A DNA stretch of 64,000 nt, taken from NCBI RefSeq assembly GCF_900106955.1, contig NZ_FNNI01000010.1, positions 1-64,000 on the forward strand. Reading direction: 5' to 3'. The DNA is from Aidingimonas halophila (GTDB lineage Bacteria; Pseudomonadota; Gammaproteobacteria; Pseudomonadales; Halomonadaceae). The notes under the pieces are model-generated. The model was not told where the DNA came from. It searched no databases and saw only the letters and a program-made list of their open reading frames with translations. Shown here piece after piece: positions 34,673-44,035 of this stretch; position 1 is the first letter of the stretch; the number at the start of each line of letters is the position of its first letter. The position numbers were made by a program, and so were the translations under genes.

Positions 34673-36115
34673 CTACTGATACGCCCGTTCAATCATCGAA
34701 AGTCGGAACCAGTGACGTGTCGGAACATCCCCTTTGGCAATCGCCAACAGGCTGGCGAGCCGTGCTTCGAAAGCGAGCAGATCGTAGCAACTGCCGTCGA
34801 GAGAGTTGTCGTCCATTGAATAGTCGATCGACAGGAGTTGACGCTCGGGATCGAAAAGGAAGGTAAAATCCATTTCCAGCGCCATCCGGCGAGCAGTGTC
34901 GGCGACCTGTCTATATCGTGCCTGCAGCCGGAATAGCGAGGCGGCCTTGCCGAATGTTTTCCGGTCGCGGCAATGCTCGGCCACCGACTTACGCAAGGCT
35001 CCGATCCAGAACAGGAGCTCTTCAGCCCACGAGGCTTCGACATCTCGCAGGGTGTCATGAACCATGCGCGTGGTTTGATCAACGAATCGTTTCAGAGCCG
35101 GCAACCAATCCGCGAACAGAGTATCGCCCTTCAAACGTGCCTCGATCTCGTCCAGACGCTCCTTGAGCGCAGCGACATCGGCGTCATGACTCATGGGTAC
35201 CGTGCGGAGGGTGTCACGGACGAGACGCAGGTTATCCGCGATACCCGGGCTCGGGTCAGACAAAAGTTCGGCTTCCGACCAGACCTCACAGGCATTGGCG
35301 ACAACCAGAAGGTGACCGGCGAGGCTGCCACTATCGACCAAAGAGATATATCCAGGATCCAGGCCACGCAAGCGTTTGGCCAACTGGGCGACAAACGGAC
35401 CAGCCAGGGGACTCATGCCGCGCATCCATGTCTTGGCGTCAAGCGAGGAACGTTCCCCCTCGGGGACGAGCCATCGCGTCGCCAGGGTGTCAGCGTCGTT
35501 GCGCGCTGCCTGTTCGCTGATCATCTGGTCGGCAAGTCGTCGCAGGTTCTCGACGAGCACGATACGCAGGGTGATCGCCACTGCCCACAACTCCCCGATA
35601 GTCAGCGGTTGAACGCGTTGATAGGCAGCAATGAAACCACGCAAGTTATCGGGATTGAGATGGCTATCGGTGTGAGCAATGAATGCCCAGGCTACCCCGA
35701 AAACGCGAGGGTAGCCCGCCAAGGGGCCCGTTCCCAATTTCGGTAATTGCCGATAATAGCCGGGAGGCAGATCGCCACGTATCTCGCGGATCTGGGCTTC
35801 GATGAGATGGTAATTGTCGAGCAGCCAGGCCGCAGCGGGAACGATATCGCGCCCCTCGGCCACTTCCGCGGCACTCGCGTGATACGCTGCCAGCAGAACC
35901 TTGGCATTGTCCTCCAGTCGTCTTGCCAACGGCAGGACCCTGGGCGGCGTATCAGTGACACACTGAGCCGAAGCAAGGCTGCCGGCATGCTGCTCAAGCC
36001 GTTCGATACTGAACAACTCGTCCCGCACAGGGGCCGTATCATTCCAAGGCGATGACGAGGTAGAGGCCCAGCCTAGAATACCGAGAAGCGAATCCACAAG
36101 CACTATCCTGGTCAA
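34673..36115 (-). pseudogene. N-terminal fragment of a cyclic beta-1,2-glucan synthase (NdvB-type)
   Basis: About 470 codons match the start of NdvB-like GT84/GH94 proteins: WNDTAPVRDELFSIERLEQH, PLARRLEDNAKVLLAAYHA, REIRGDLPPGYYRQLPKL, YQRVQPLTIGELWAVAITLR, and FEARLASLLAIAKGDVPTRH near the break. The full protein is near 2,800 residues, so about five sixths is missing. Similarity ends at WFRL, after which eight unrelated codons lead to a stop. The 5' part is intact, so a soluble stub might still be made, without the glycosyltransferase or phosphorylase domains. Confidence 0.85.
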
Positions 36116-36596
36116 GGCGTGTTACCCATTGGGGCAGGCGATACTGCGTTTCCAGAATAATGCAAAAGGTCCGGGCACTTGTCGGTTCGCTAGCGTACAG
36201 TCCCCTCTCCAGAACGGGCCGATGGGAGGGAGAAAATGGGGCTTATGCGCGCCAGCGCACCGAACGCTCGGGTTGATTAGTGCAACATGACATCGCTGCT
36301 GTCATGCATTTCGCGGATGGCGTCACCAAGGTCACTCCCATGAAAAATCTCAGCGACCTCCCTATCAGCGCCGGTACTCCAAGGCCCTGGCACCCAATCA
36401 TTGCGCGGCGTCCCGACCACGAGCCGGCCGTATTGGGTACACTCATGTACGTTCACGTTCCTCTCTGCGATAACCAGGGTGAGCCTTTACAAGCGGCTCG
36501 CGGTGACGACGAACTCATGAGTATGGAGCCCGGCCAAACCTGAATGGTCCCGGCGGGTCTACGCCCGCCATTTTCTGCAACGCCCCATCGCGTCGG
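36116..36596. other. gene-free stretch beside the truncated glucan synthase
   Basis: An 87-codon plus-strand frame (36,280-36,543) and a 67-codon minus-strand frame exist but show no motif and no good ribosome binding site. It may be unrecognisable debris like the rest of this zone. Confidence 0.45.
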
Positions 36597-37319
36597 TCAT
36601 TGCAGGATTGTGCCATAGGGCATCAGGCGATCGCTTTCCTTCTTGACCACGGCGTAACACTCGCAGCTAAGTTGCTCGAGTCGCGCCCTGTCGAGTACCG
36701 TAATATGCCCGCGCCGATATTCGATCACGCCCATTTTATGTAGCTTGCCGGCCGCCTCGGTGACTCCCTCACGACGGACCCCCAACATGTTGGCGATCAG
36801 TTCCTGGGTCATGTTCAATTGGTTGCCCGGCAACCGGTCCAAGGACAACAGCAACCAGCGGCATAGCTGCTGATCGATCGAGTGATGGCGATTACATACC
36901 GCCGTTTGTGCCATCTGTGTGATCAGTGCCTGAGTATAGCGCAACAACAGGTTCAGCATTTCTCCATGGCGATTGAATTCCTTCTTGAGCTGATTCACCG
37001 GCAGCCGCAACGCGTGGCCGGCACTTTGCACGATCGCGCGGTTGGTAGTGCTTTCGCCCCCCATGAAGACAGCGATACCGACCAGACCTTCATTCCCTAC
37101 TACCGAGATTTCCGCGGATGCCCCGTTCTCTGTCACGTAGAGAAGCGACACAATCGCATCGATCGGGAAATAGACATGACTCAGTAACCCGCCCGCCTCG
37201 TGCAGCACCTGCCCAAGGGACAGATATACGGGCTCAAGAAGAGACGATACGCGTTGCTTGGCCTCGTCTGGCAAAGCAGCAAGCAGTTGGTTTTGATCAT
37301 GTGAGTGACTTTCGGTCAT
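36597..37319 (-). CDS. Crp/Fnr-family regulator
   Basis: The 240-residue protein has an N-terminal cyclic-nucleotide-binding-like beta roll (DAIVSLLYVTENGASAEISV, VGNEGLVGIAVFMGG) and a C-terminal Crp-type HTH (NMTQELIANMLGVRREGVTE). It lacks the cysteine cluster of Fnr and the cAMP-contact pattern of Crp, so the signal is unknown. Start chosen at MTESHSHDQ, with GGGGGGA upstream. The surrounding genes are mostly remnants, so targets cannot be inferred. Confidence 0.85.
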   Translation of the reverse strand: MTESHSHDQNQLLAALPDEAKQRVSSLLEPVYLSLGQVLHEAGGLLSHVYFPIDAIVSLLYVTENGASAEISVVGNEGLVGIAVFMGGESTTNRAIVQSAGHALRLPVNQLKKEFNRHGEMLNLLLRYTQALITQMAQTAVCNRHHSIDQQLCRWLLLSLDRLPGNQLNMTQELIANMLGVRREGVTEAAGKLHKMGVIEYRRGHITVLDRARLEQLSCECYAVVKKESDRLMPYGTILQ

Positions 37320-37419
37320 GTGTTGTCCCCCCTGGATAGGGTCTCGTCCTTGCTGACTATCAATATATGCGTCCTCATTGGGCATCGTTCAGTGTGACCT
37401 TCCTCGATCATGCCGTCTC

Positions 37420-37491
37420 ATGGCCCGCTACGAATCGTTCGAGCCACGACTGCCCTATCTCAAGCCATTGTCGGATCCGGCGGGGCCGTGA
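37420..37491 (+). pseudogene. C-terminal scar of a GntR-type regulator gene
   Basis: Twenty-three codons read MARYESFEPRLPYLKPLSDP and then AGP and a stop, matching the end of the regulator at 31,837 (MVRHKSFDPLPYLKPLSDGTAT). Nothing recognisable precedes it. It is the trace of a second, related regulator locus. Confidence 0.7.
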
Positions 37492-37517
37492 GCGATCAAG
37501 CGTTCGGCGTTGAAGTT

Positions 37518-37712
37518 GGTTCCACACTCTGCCGGTGGCGTAGGGACGGGACGCTCGAGTAATCCCCCGTGAATCCCTTCCGTGTCGATTCGCCAGTAGG
37601 GAATCGGCAACCCCGCCTGTTTCTCGAACTCCCAGCCGAACACATCCCGGTAGCAATGCATTGCCGCTTCGGGGTTGGTTGCTTGAATCTCGAAATATGC
37701 AACCGCGTTCAC
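37518..37712 (-). pseudogene. N-terminal fragment of a VOC-family gene
   Basis: About 65 codons (MNAVAYFEIQATNPEAAMHC, then GWEFEKQAGLPIPYWRIDTE, GGLLERP, AECGTN) match the first half of glyoxalase/VOC proteins. Similarity stops after ECGTN, where the second metal-binding half should begin, and the frame runs into the GntR scar on the other strand. Confidence 0.75.
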
Positions 37713-37782
37713 ATGACCTCCTGTCGATTTAAAACCCCAGCCTCAGGGAGGCCGTCCACGGGAGCATCCCCTGCAAGCCCCG

Positions 37783-38145
37783 TCAGGCCGATTCTTCGAG
37801 CGGACGGAGCTCGGATTCACCTTCGAACTCCGGCCAATGAATGCGATGGAGTTCCATGAATTGCCTCGCCAAAGCGACCGCGTCGGCGTGCGTCTTCGCC
37901 TCAATCAGGGCATAGCCGCCCACCACCTCCTTGGTCTCTGTGAATGGACCGTCCGTGACGCTGATCTCCCCGCCTGCCAGGCGAACGCGAGTGCCCTTGG
38001 CGAGCGGTTGTAAACCTGCGCCATCGAGGAACACGCCGCTTTTGATCTGCTCCTCCACGAATTCTCCCATCGCCTCGTAGAGCTCGGGCGGTACTTCCGT
38101 ATCGCCATAGTCACTGGGATGTTTGATGAATATCAAGTACCGCAT
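37783..38145 (-). CDS. YciI-related protein
   Basis: The 120-residue protein has the YCII fold: MRYLIFIKHPSDYG at the start, GAGLQPLAKGTRVRLAGG in the middle, and DGPFTETKEVVGGYALIEA with conserved residues of the active-site-like cleft. Function is unknown; members often partner sigma factors or act as small dioxygenase-like proteins. Start chosen at the conserved MRYL. Confidence 0.85.
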   Translation of the reverse strand: MRYLIFIKHPSDYGDTEVPPELYEAMGEFVEEQIKSGVFLDGAGLQPLAKGTRVRLAGGEISVTDGPFTETKEVVGGYALIEAKTHADAVALARQFMELHRIHWPEFEGESELRPLEESA

Positions 38146-38260
38146 AGTCGTGCCTCTCGTGGTGAATGGATTCCGGAGCCCGCGGGCGGCTCTCCCGACA
38201 GGAACTCGGTGTCGCACGCGGCTACGCCCTTAATCGAATGGCAGGTGCGGAAATCGACAG

Positions 38261-39094
38261 CTAGCCCGCCGTCGCTACTGTGCGGGTGCCTACCGTCAGA
38301 AGGTATCGGTTCTCGACAACCGCCGAGCCGTCCGTCGCACGGTTGTAGCGATCGAATACCGCACGCAGGTCACTACGCAGACTTTCCCTGGTTTCATCAT
38401 CCGACGCACTGGCCGCCCGCATGGCCGGGCCGAAATAGTTGAGAAACACCTCGACTGCGTGGTCAACCGAGCGGTAGTACTGCAGCGCCGTACGCTCCTC
38501 GCTGTCGACGGCGCTGGTGCCGGATCCAAGCAATTCCTTGAGACCGGCTTCAGTGCCCCAATGCATCGGCGGCCTGAGCCCAGGCGGTGGAGGCATATAC
38601 TTCGCGTTGGTGGCGAAGAAGTCCCCGCTCCAGCCCTGCGGGAGTGGCGTCGCTAGCCCGATCTTTCCGCCCGGGCGACAGACTCGCAACATCTCCGACG
38701 CCGCTCGTTCTTGGTCCGGTGCGAACTGCACCCCGTAGACGGACAAGACTGCGTCGAAGCTGGCATCCGGAAACGGCAAGGTCTGTGCATCAGCCACGCG
38801 GAAGTCGATCCCGAATCCCTCCGCGGCAGCTCGCCGCTTGGCACGTTCGATCAACGCCGGCACGTAGTCGATACCGGTAACCTCACAGTATCTCCGCGCT
38901 GCCACCAGTGCGGCAGTCCCACTCCCGCAGGCAACGTCCAGCACTCGGTCACCTCCGCGAGGATCGACCGCCGCACAGAGAGCTTCGGCCATCACCACAT
39001 TCTGCCGTGCGATTTCGTGAAAATCCCCTGTGGCCCAGGCTTCCTGCTGACGTGCGGTGACGGCCCCGTAATCAACGCTCGCATTCTGGTTCAT
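38261..39094 (-). CDS. class I SAM-dependent methyltransferase
   Basis: The 277-residue protein has the SAM-binding motif I VLDVACGSGTAALVAAR near residue 50, motif II GIDYVPALIERAKRRA, VADAQTLPFPDASFD, and RVCRPGGKIGLAT. It is UbiE/BioC-like in outline but with an unknown acceptor. Start chosen at MNQNASVDYG with GGAAGGAG upstream; the long 5' extension of the frame has no homology. It stands alone. Confidence 0.87.
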   Translation of the reverse strand: MNQNASVDYGAVTARQQEAWATGDFHEIARQNVVMAEALCAAVDPRGGDRVLDVACGSGTAALVAARRYCEVTGIDYVPALIERAKRRAAAEGFGIDFRVADAQTLPFPDASFDAVLSVYGVQFAPDQERAASEMLRVCRPGGKIGLATPLPQGWSGDFFATNAKYMPPPPGLRPPMHWGTEAGLKELLGSGTSAVDSEERTALQYYRSVDHAVEVFLNYFGPAMRAASASDDETRESLRSDLRAVFDRYNRATDGSAVVENRYLLTVGTRTVATAG

Positions 39095-39258
39095 GAGTTT
39101 TCTCCTTCCACCGATGGGAAGTCCCCATGGACATCGACAAGGCGGGGTTACCCAACCCCGGATGCAGTTGTCCATGTAGAGCGAAGCAGAACATTTGTCA
39201 GACAGCAGCGCATGATTAGGCTGTCTCGCCCGCAGAGTGAATGTGGCCTGTGTCCTTG

Positions 39259-39501
39259 CTAGCGATCGTTCGTGCCCTTTCCCGCGAGGACATTGGGGAT
39301 ACACTTCTCGGTATGTGCGATACGCGTCTTAGACTGCTTCGCCTCTGTGAAGTGTAGGACGTAACCTCTCCGTGACCGAGCGCCAGCGCATGAAAATGCC
39401 TTCGCGAGCCTGCGGTTCTTGTTCAAGATCTGGGTCAGTGCTTCCGGAAGCTCCAGCTCACGCTTCGCCTTGAAGTCGACCTTCAGTCCCGGCCTGCTCA
39501 C
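39259..39501 (-). pseudogene. C-terminal fragment of a YdeI/OmpD-associated protein gene
   Basis: About 75 codons match the end of YdeI-family proteins: LELPEALTQILNKNRRLAKA, RRGYVLHFTEAKQSKTR and EKCIPNVLAGKGTNDR before the stop. The N-terminal DUF1801-like half is missing. The ATG is probably fortuitous. Confidence 0.7.
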
Positions 39502-39612
39502 CGCTAGCGCTCAGCGATGCGTGTCCACGGCAGTGTGGGAAGTCCGCAGCATTGGAATGGGCCGATACAGCCGGGTGTGCGAGCGTACCGACGATGACTA
39601 ACCTCCAAGCTG

Positions 39613-40383
39613 TCATAGCCTGGATAGCTGACGGGCGGTGGAAATCAACAGACTCGACAGGTTTTGTTCCAATTCCTCAGGCATACTCCGCACACGAGAC
39701 ATCGAGATGCTGACAGCTGCGCGAGGGCGATTGTGTCTATCCAGCACCGGGGCAGCGATGGAGATATCGGAAAGAAAATATTCCTCTATCGACAAGGCAT
39801 ATCCCTGACGCCTGCACTGCACCAAGCGCTCCATGATGGCAGGTAACTCGTGCACGGTGTTCGACGTGTAACACTTCCTGTCCGTGCGCTCCAGGATATC
39901 CCTGGCTTCCCCCGCTTCCAGTTGGGACAACATCGCCAGCCCAGGGGCCGTACAGAATGCCGGTAGGCGAGAGCCAATGGTGATGTCCGTATCCAGCATG
40001 TTGCGACTCAACATGCGAGAAAGGTAAACCACATCCGGCCCGTCCAGAATCGTCAAACTGACCGAGCCTTCCGTTTCCTTGCTCAGGTTCAGCAGATAGG
40101 GGCGCACCTTATCGACCAGTGGGTGGGCATGAAGATAGTGTGCGGCAATATCCAACGTTCGCACGCTCGGCTCTATCAGCTGGGTTTCTTCGTTGCGCTG
40201 CAAGTAGCCTAGCTGCGTCAACGTGTGGATGAAGCGCTGCGCGGCACTCCGGTCCATATCGCATCGCTCTGCCAACTGCTTGACGCTCATCGCCGGATGC
40301 TCGGCATCGAAGACTTCGAGGATTCGAAATGCCTTTACCACGCTCTTGACCATTAAGCGGTCCACTTTTTCCTGTTCACTCAA
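39613..40383 (-). CDS. IclR-family regulator
   Basis: The 256-residue protein has an N-terminal winged HTH (VVKAFRILEVFDAEHPAMSV, LAERCDMDRSAAQRFIHTL) and a C-terminal IclR effector domain (RLPAFCTAPGLAMLSQL; SIEEYFLSDISIAAPVLD). It is divergent from the acyl-CoA/TRAP operon, with two perfect inverted repeats between them, so it is the likely regulator of that operon and itself. Confidence 0.92.
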   Translation of the reverse strand: MSEQEKVDRLMVKSVVKAFRILEVFDAEHPAMSVKQLAERCDMDRSAAQRFIHTLTQLGYLQRNEETQLIEPSVRTLDIAAHYLHAHPLVDKVRPYLLNLSKETEGSVSLTILDGPDVVYLSRMLSRNMLDTDITIGSRLPAFCTAPGLAMLSQLEAGEARDILERTDRKCYTSNTVHELPAIMERLVQCRRQGYALSIEEYFLSDISIAAPVLDRHNRPRAAVSISMSRVRSMPEELEQNLSSLLISTARQLSRL

Positions 40384-40467
40384 TGCCTTACCCCTCCCTA
40401 GCGGTCGCCACGCCTAAACAATGGCATATCTTGTGTCAATTTTCCGCTTTACAATAATCTCAATTCA

Positions 40468-40486
40468 ACTACATTGATTAAATGTA
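40468..40486. promoter_or_regulatory. inverted repeat upstream of the acyl-CoA/TRAP operon (site 1)
   Basis: CTACATT and AATGTAG are exact complements separated by GATTA. Together with a second palindrome nine bases further on, it may be a binding site for the divergent IclR regulator. Confidence 0.5.
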
Positions 40487-40494
40487 GATCATTA

Positions 40495-40511
40495 GTGATT
40501 GCATTGCAATC
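40495..40511. promoter_or_regulatory. inverted repeat upstream of the acyl-CoA/TRAP operon (site 2)
   Basis: TGATTGCA-T-TGCAATCA is a perfect 17-base palindrome, 28 bases before the enoyl-CoA hydratase start. Size and place suit an IclR-type operator. Confidence 0.6.
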
Positions 40512-40538
40512 ATAAGCACAAATAATCTAGAGGCCATC

Positions 40539-41300
40539 ATGTCCGACCACATACTCACTCACAAGCAAGGCCGCGTAGGCGTCATCACCCTCAACCGTCC
40601 CGAGGTCCTCAATGCCTGGCACAGCGAGATGCGTCAGCAGTTGATAGCGGCACTGGCGACGTTCTCCAACGATGATGCCATTGGTGCCATCGTACTGACC
40701 GGAGCGGGTGATCGGGCCTTCAGTGCCGGGCAGGATCTCAATGAAACCCGTGACTTCGATGCGGAACGGGCAAAGCGTTGGGTCGGTGAATGGGAAGCCC
40801 TTTATGACAAGCTTCGCAGCAGCCCCAAGCCGATCATTGCCGCACTCAACGGGGTCGCTGCAGGGTCCGCCTTCCAAGTGTCCTTGTTGTGTGATTTTCG
40901 CATCGCCCACAGCGACGTGCGCATGGGGCAGCCCGAAATCAATTCCGGTATCGCCAGTACGACCGGTCCCTGGATCATGCGGGAGCACCTCGGGCTCGCG
41001 CGCACCATCGACCTGACCCTGAGCGGCCGACTGATGAATGCTGATGAAGCGTATGCGCTTGGCCTCATCAACCGTCTGGTTGACGCCGAGCAGGTACTCC
41101 CCGAGGCGCTGTCACTGGGTGAAGAACTCGCTGACAAGCCTCCTGTAGCGATGCGCCTGGACCGCCAGCGTTTCAAGGAAATTACCGAACCCGGTTTTCG
41201 TGACTGCCTTGAGGCGGGAGCGCGTATCCAGGCCGAAGCCTACGCCTCGGGCGAACCCGCTCGCATGATGGAAGCGTTCCTCAATCGACGCAGTGGCTGA
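40539..41300 (+). CDS. enoyl-CoA hydratase/isomerase
   Basis: The 253-residue protein is a crotonase-fold enzyme: VGVITLNRPEVLNAWHSEMR, the oxyanion segment FSAGQDLNE, and AALNGVAAGSAFQVSLLCDF. The MGQPEINSGI segment carries a glutamate at the catalytic position. It hydrates or isomerises an acyl-CoA in the cytosol. It is the first gene of an operon with an acyl-CoA ligase and a dctPQM transporter, so it likely acts on the CoA ester of the imported acid. Confidence 0.9.
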   Translation: MSDHILTHKQGRVGVITLNRPEVLNAWHSEMRQQLIAALATFSNDDAIGAIVLTGAGDRAFSAGQDLNETRDFDAERAKRWVGEWEALYDKLRSSPKPIIAALNGVAAGSAFQVSLLCDFRIAHSDVRMGQPEINSGIASTTGPWIMREHLGLARTIDLTLSGRLMNADEAYALGLINRLVDAEQVLPEALSLGEELADKPPVAMRLDRQRFKEITEPGFRDCLEAGARIQAEAYASGEPARMMEAFLNRRSG

Positions 41301-41363
41301 TACACGGCAGTTGAGACCTGTCACCGGAGAGACGTGCCTATACAAAAGGACCATCGGATTACC

Positions 41364-42902
41364 ATGAGATTCAGCCTAGAAGATCCCAGTTTCATTCTCG
41401 CCCTGCGCGATATCGCCGCGCGCGAGCCGGAAAGCGTGTTCGGGACTTTCGACCATCAGCCCCTGACGTTCGGCACCCTTGATCGCCAGGCGGAGGCACT
41501 CGCGGTCCACCTTCGTCAGGGACTGGGCATTCAGCCGGGCGAGCGTGCGGCGGTCATGATGAATAATGGCCCCGAGGCCATATCCATTCTCTTCGCCTTG
41601 GCCAAGGCCGGTATCGTCTGGGTGCCGGTCAACGCCCGTCAGCGCGGCCGTGGATTGAAGTACATCATCGAGCACTGCGACCCCGCCCTGCTCTTTGCCG
41701 ATGCCAACCTGATGCCGGTCATCGACGACAGTGGTGCGGAAATTGCCGGCCAGACTCTGCTGCTGGGAGGCGAGAACGACGCCGTTTCCGACATCCTGGC
41801 TGGTGACGCCAGGCTGGAAGCCCCCGCTCCCGCCATGTCGGCTCTTTATGCCTTGATGTACACCTCCGGCACGACCGGCAAGCCGAAAGGGGTTCGCGTC
41901 ACGCACGCAATGATGGCTTATGCCCTCAAAAGCGTCGAATTGCTTTGCTCCATCAAACCGGGAGATGTCTTCTTCCAATGGGAGCCCTTCTATCACATTG
42001 GTGGTGCCCAGATGCTGTTGTTGCCATTGTTCTTCGATGTGCGGCTCAGCCTGACCGAACGCTTCAGCGCCAGCCGCTTCTGGGAGCAAGTCAGTGCCAG
42101 CGGGGCAACCCATATCCATTACCTGGGAGGCGTGCTGCAAATATTGCTGAAGCAGCCACCCAGTGACCTGGAAACTCGCCATAACGTGCGCATTGCCTGG
42201 GGTGGCGGGTGTCCAAGCGAGATTTGGCCGGCTCTGCAAGAGCGTTTCGGGTTCGAAATTCGCGAGTGCTACGGCATGACGGAAGCCTCTAGCCTGACCA
42301 CCTGCAATGCCGAAGGAAGGCAAGGCTCCGTGGGGCGGACCGTTCCCTGGCTGGATATCGCCATTCACGACGAACATGGCCACCTCATGCCGACCGGCGA
42401 GCCCGGCCAGATCGTGGTCCGCGAAACGCAGCCCGGCGTGCTGTTCGATGGGTATTTTCGCAATGCCGAGGCCTCCGAAAAGGCCATGACGAATGGCAGG
42501 TTAAACACCGGCGACCGCGGATGGCTCGATGCGGATGGCTATCTCTACTTCCTCGGGCGCATTACCGACAGCGTTCGCTGCCGAGGCGAAAACGTATCGG
42601 CCTGGGAAGTGGAAACCGTCACGCAGCAACACCCGGATGTCGAGGAGTGTGCAATGATCGGGGTCGAGGCAGAGATCGGCGAACAAGACATCAAGCTCTT
42701 TCTCAAGCCCAAGACCGGCCACATGATCGAGCCCAATGAGCTCTACCACTGGCTGCAGAAACGTCTGGCCTCCTATCAGTGCCCACGCTACTTGACCGTC
42801 GTGGACGAGTTCGAACGAACACCCAGCCACCGCATCGTCAAGCACCGCCTCCCTACCTCTGTACACGAGGCCTGGGATAGCCAACAGCAACTGTCACCCT
42901 GA
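41364..42902 (+). CDS. AMP-forming acyl-CoA synthetase, CaiC-like
   Basis: The 512-residue protein has the ATP loop YTSGTTGKPKGVRVTHAMM near residue 172, YGMTEASSLTT, NTGDRGWLDADGYLYFLGR with the hinge aspartate, and a C-terminal domain whose catalytic lysine is likely in RTPSHRIVKHRLP. It resembles carnitine/aryl-acid CoA ligases. It activates a carboxylic acid with ATP and CoA, before the hydratase encoded upstream. Start is uncertain: the ATG at 41,364 is preferred; a GTG at 41,334 has GGAGA close upstream. Confidence 0.87.
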   Translation: MRFSLEDPSFILALRDIAAREPESVFGTFDHQPLTFGTLDRQAEALAVHLRQGLGIQPGERAAVMMNNGPEAISILFALAKAGIVWVPVNARQRGRGLKYIIEHCDPALLFADANLMPVIDDSGAEIAGQTLLLGGENDAVSDILAGDARLEAPAPAMSALYALMYTSGTTGKPKGVRVTHAMMAYALKSVELLCSIKPGDVFFQWEPFYHIGGAQMLLLPLFFDVRLSLTERFSASRFWEQVSASGATHIHYLGGVLQILLKQPPSDLETRHNVRIAWGGGCPSEIWPALQERFGFEIRECYGMTEASSLTTCNAEGRQGSVGRTVPWLDIAIHDEHGHLMPTGEPGQIVVRETQPGVLFDGYFRNAEASEKAMTNGRLNTGDRGWLDADGYLYFLGRITDSVRCRGENVSAWEVETVTQQHPDVEECAMIGVEAEIGEQDIKLFLKPKTGHMIEPNELYHWLQKRLASYQCPRYLTVVDEFERTPSHRIVKHRLPTSVHEAWDSQQQLSP

Positions 42903-42983
42903 AATGGAGACGACATGGATAACAACGACAACAGGAACGCCCTATCGACCCCCTGTCCAACTAGAACAAAGGAAACCAGCACC

Positions 42984-43964
42984 ATGGTTAACGTACTGAT
43001 CAAGACGGCCGCCATTGGCACACTGACCCTTGGGTTGGGTAGTCTCGCCCATGCCGAAACTTGGGACCTGCCCTCCCCGCAACCCTCGGATAACTACATT
43101 ACCGAAAACGTGAGTTGGTTCGCCGAGCAAGTTCATGAAGCGACCGATGGCGAACTCGATATTAATGTTCATCCGAGTGGCTCGCTCTTCCCCGGCGATC
43201 AAATCAAGCGTGCCGTGCAACGAGACCAGGCTCAGATTGGCGTACATGTGCTCTCGGCGCACCAGAACGAGAATGTCCTGTACGGTATCGATTCCGTTCC
43301 TTTCCTGGCGGACTCTTTTGAGGAATCCAACCGACTTTGGGAAGTGACCAAGCCCGCATTGGATGAAGACATGGCCGAGCAAAACCTGCAATTGCTCTAT
43401 CACATTCCCTGGCCCCCACAAGGCCTCTTTTTCGATCGTGAGATCCACTCTCCCGATGATGCAGAGGGCCTGAAGTTTCGCGCCTACAACACAGCGACGG
43501 CCCGCTTTGCTGAGCTGATGGGCATGACGCCCACTCAGATCGAGGAAGCCGAGCTGTCCCAGGCTGCCGCCACCGGCATGGTGCAGTCGCTCATTTCGTC
43601 GGGGGACCCGGTGTATAATCACCAGCTCTGGGATGACTTGCCCCACTTCTACGATGCGAAAGCCTGGTTGGTCCTCAGTCATATTTTTGTCAACAAGGAC
43701 CGGTGGGACGCCCTTGATGAAGACACCAGGCAGGAGGTGCTGGCCATAGCCGAGGAAGCCGAACAGCGCGGTGAAGAACAGGCCAGGGACCTTACCGATA
43801 CGCTCAAGGACCGGTTGAGTGAGAAAGGTGTTACGATCCACCAGCCCAATGACGCATTACAGGCGGAATTCAGCCGCATTGGTGAAGAGATGCAGGAAGA
43901 ATGGCTGGAGGAAGCCGGTGAAGAAGGTCAGCGCCTGGTAGAAGAATATCGCGTATCACAATAA
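42984..43964 (+). CDS. TRAP transporter solute-binding protein (DctP family)
   Basis: The 326-residue protein has a Sec signal peptide (MVNVLIKTAAIGTLTLGLGS, cleaved after AHA) and the DctP fold: WFAEQVHEATDGELDINVHP, GSLFPGDQIKRAVQRDQAQI, and FRAYNTATARFAELMG with the conserved arginine that binds a carboxylate. It works in the periplasm and delivers an organic acid to the DctQM pair downstream. AAGGAA precedes the ATG at 42,984. A hairpin follows the stop codon. Confidence 0.9.
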   Translation: MVNVLIKTAAIGTLTLGLGSLAHAETWDLPSPQPSDNYITENVSWFAEQVHEATDGELDINVHPSGSLFPGDQIKRAVQRDQAQIGVHVLSAHQNENVLYGIDSVPFLADSFEESNRLWEVTKPALDEDMAEQNLQLLYHIPWPPQGLFFDREIHSPDDAEGLKFRAYNTATARFAELMGMTPTQIEEAELSQAAATGMVQSLISSGDPVYNHQLWDDLPHFYDAKAWLVLSHIFVNKDRWDALDEDTRQEVLAIAEEAEQRGEEQARDLTDTLKDRLSEKGVTIHQPNDALQAEFSRIGEEMQEEWLEEAGEEGQRLVEEYRVSQ

Positions 43965-43977
43965 CAGTAGCCTTCAT

Positions 43978-44001
43978 GTCCCCATTCCTCGGGATGGGGA
44001 C
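43978..44001 (+). terminator. intercistronic hairpin after the IclR-linked dctP
   Basis: GTCCCCATTCC pairs with GGGATGGGGAC (one G-T pair) around a two-base loop, 13 bases after the dctP stop and before dctQ. Without a T-run it likely acts as an mRNA stabiliser or partial terminator. Confidence 0.55.
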
Positions 44002-44035
44002 TCCGCCTGGTTAGACGGAAACAGGGATAACTCCC

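Noticed and set aside
36280-36543. 87-codon frame in the gap after the truncated glucan synthase
   Set aside because: GTG start without a ribosome binding site, no motif, and set in a zone of gene debris.
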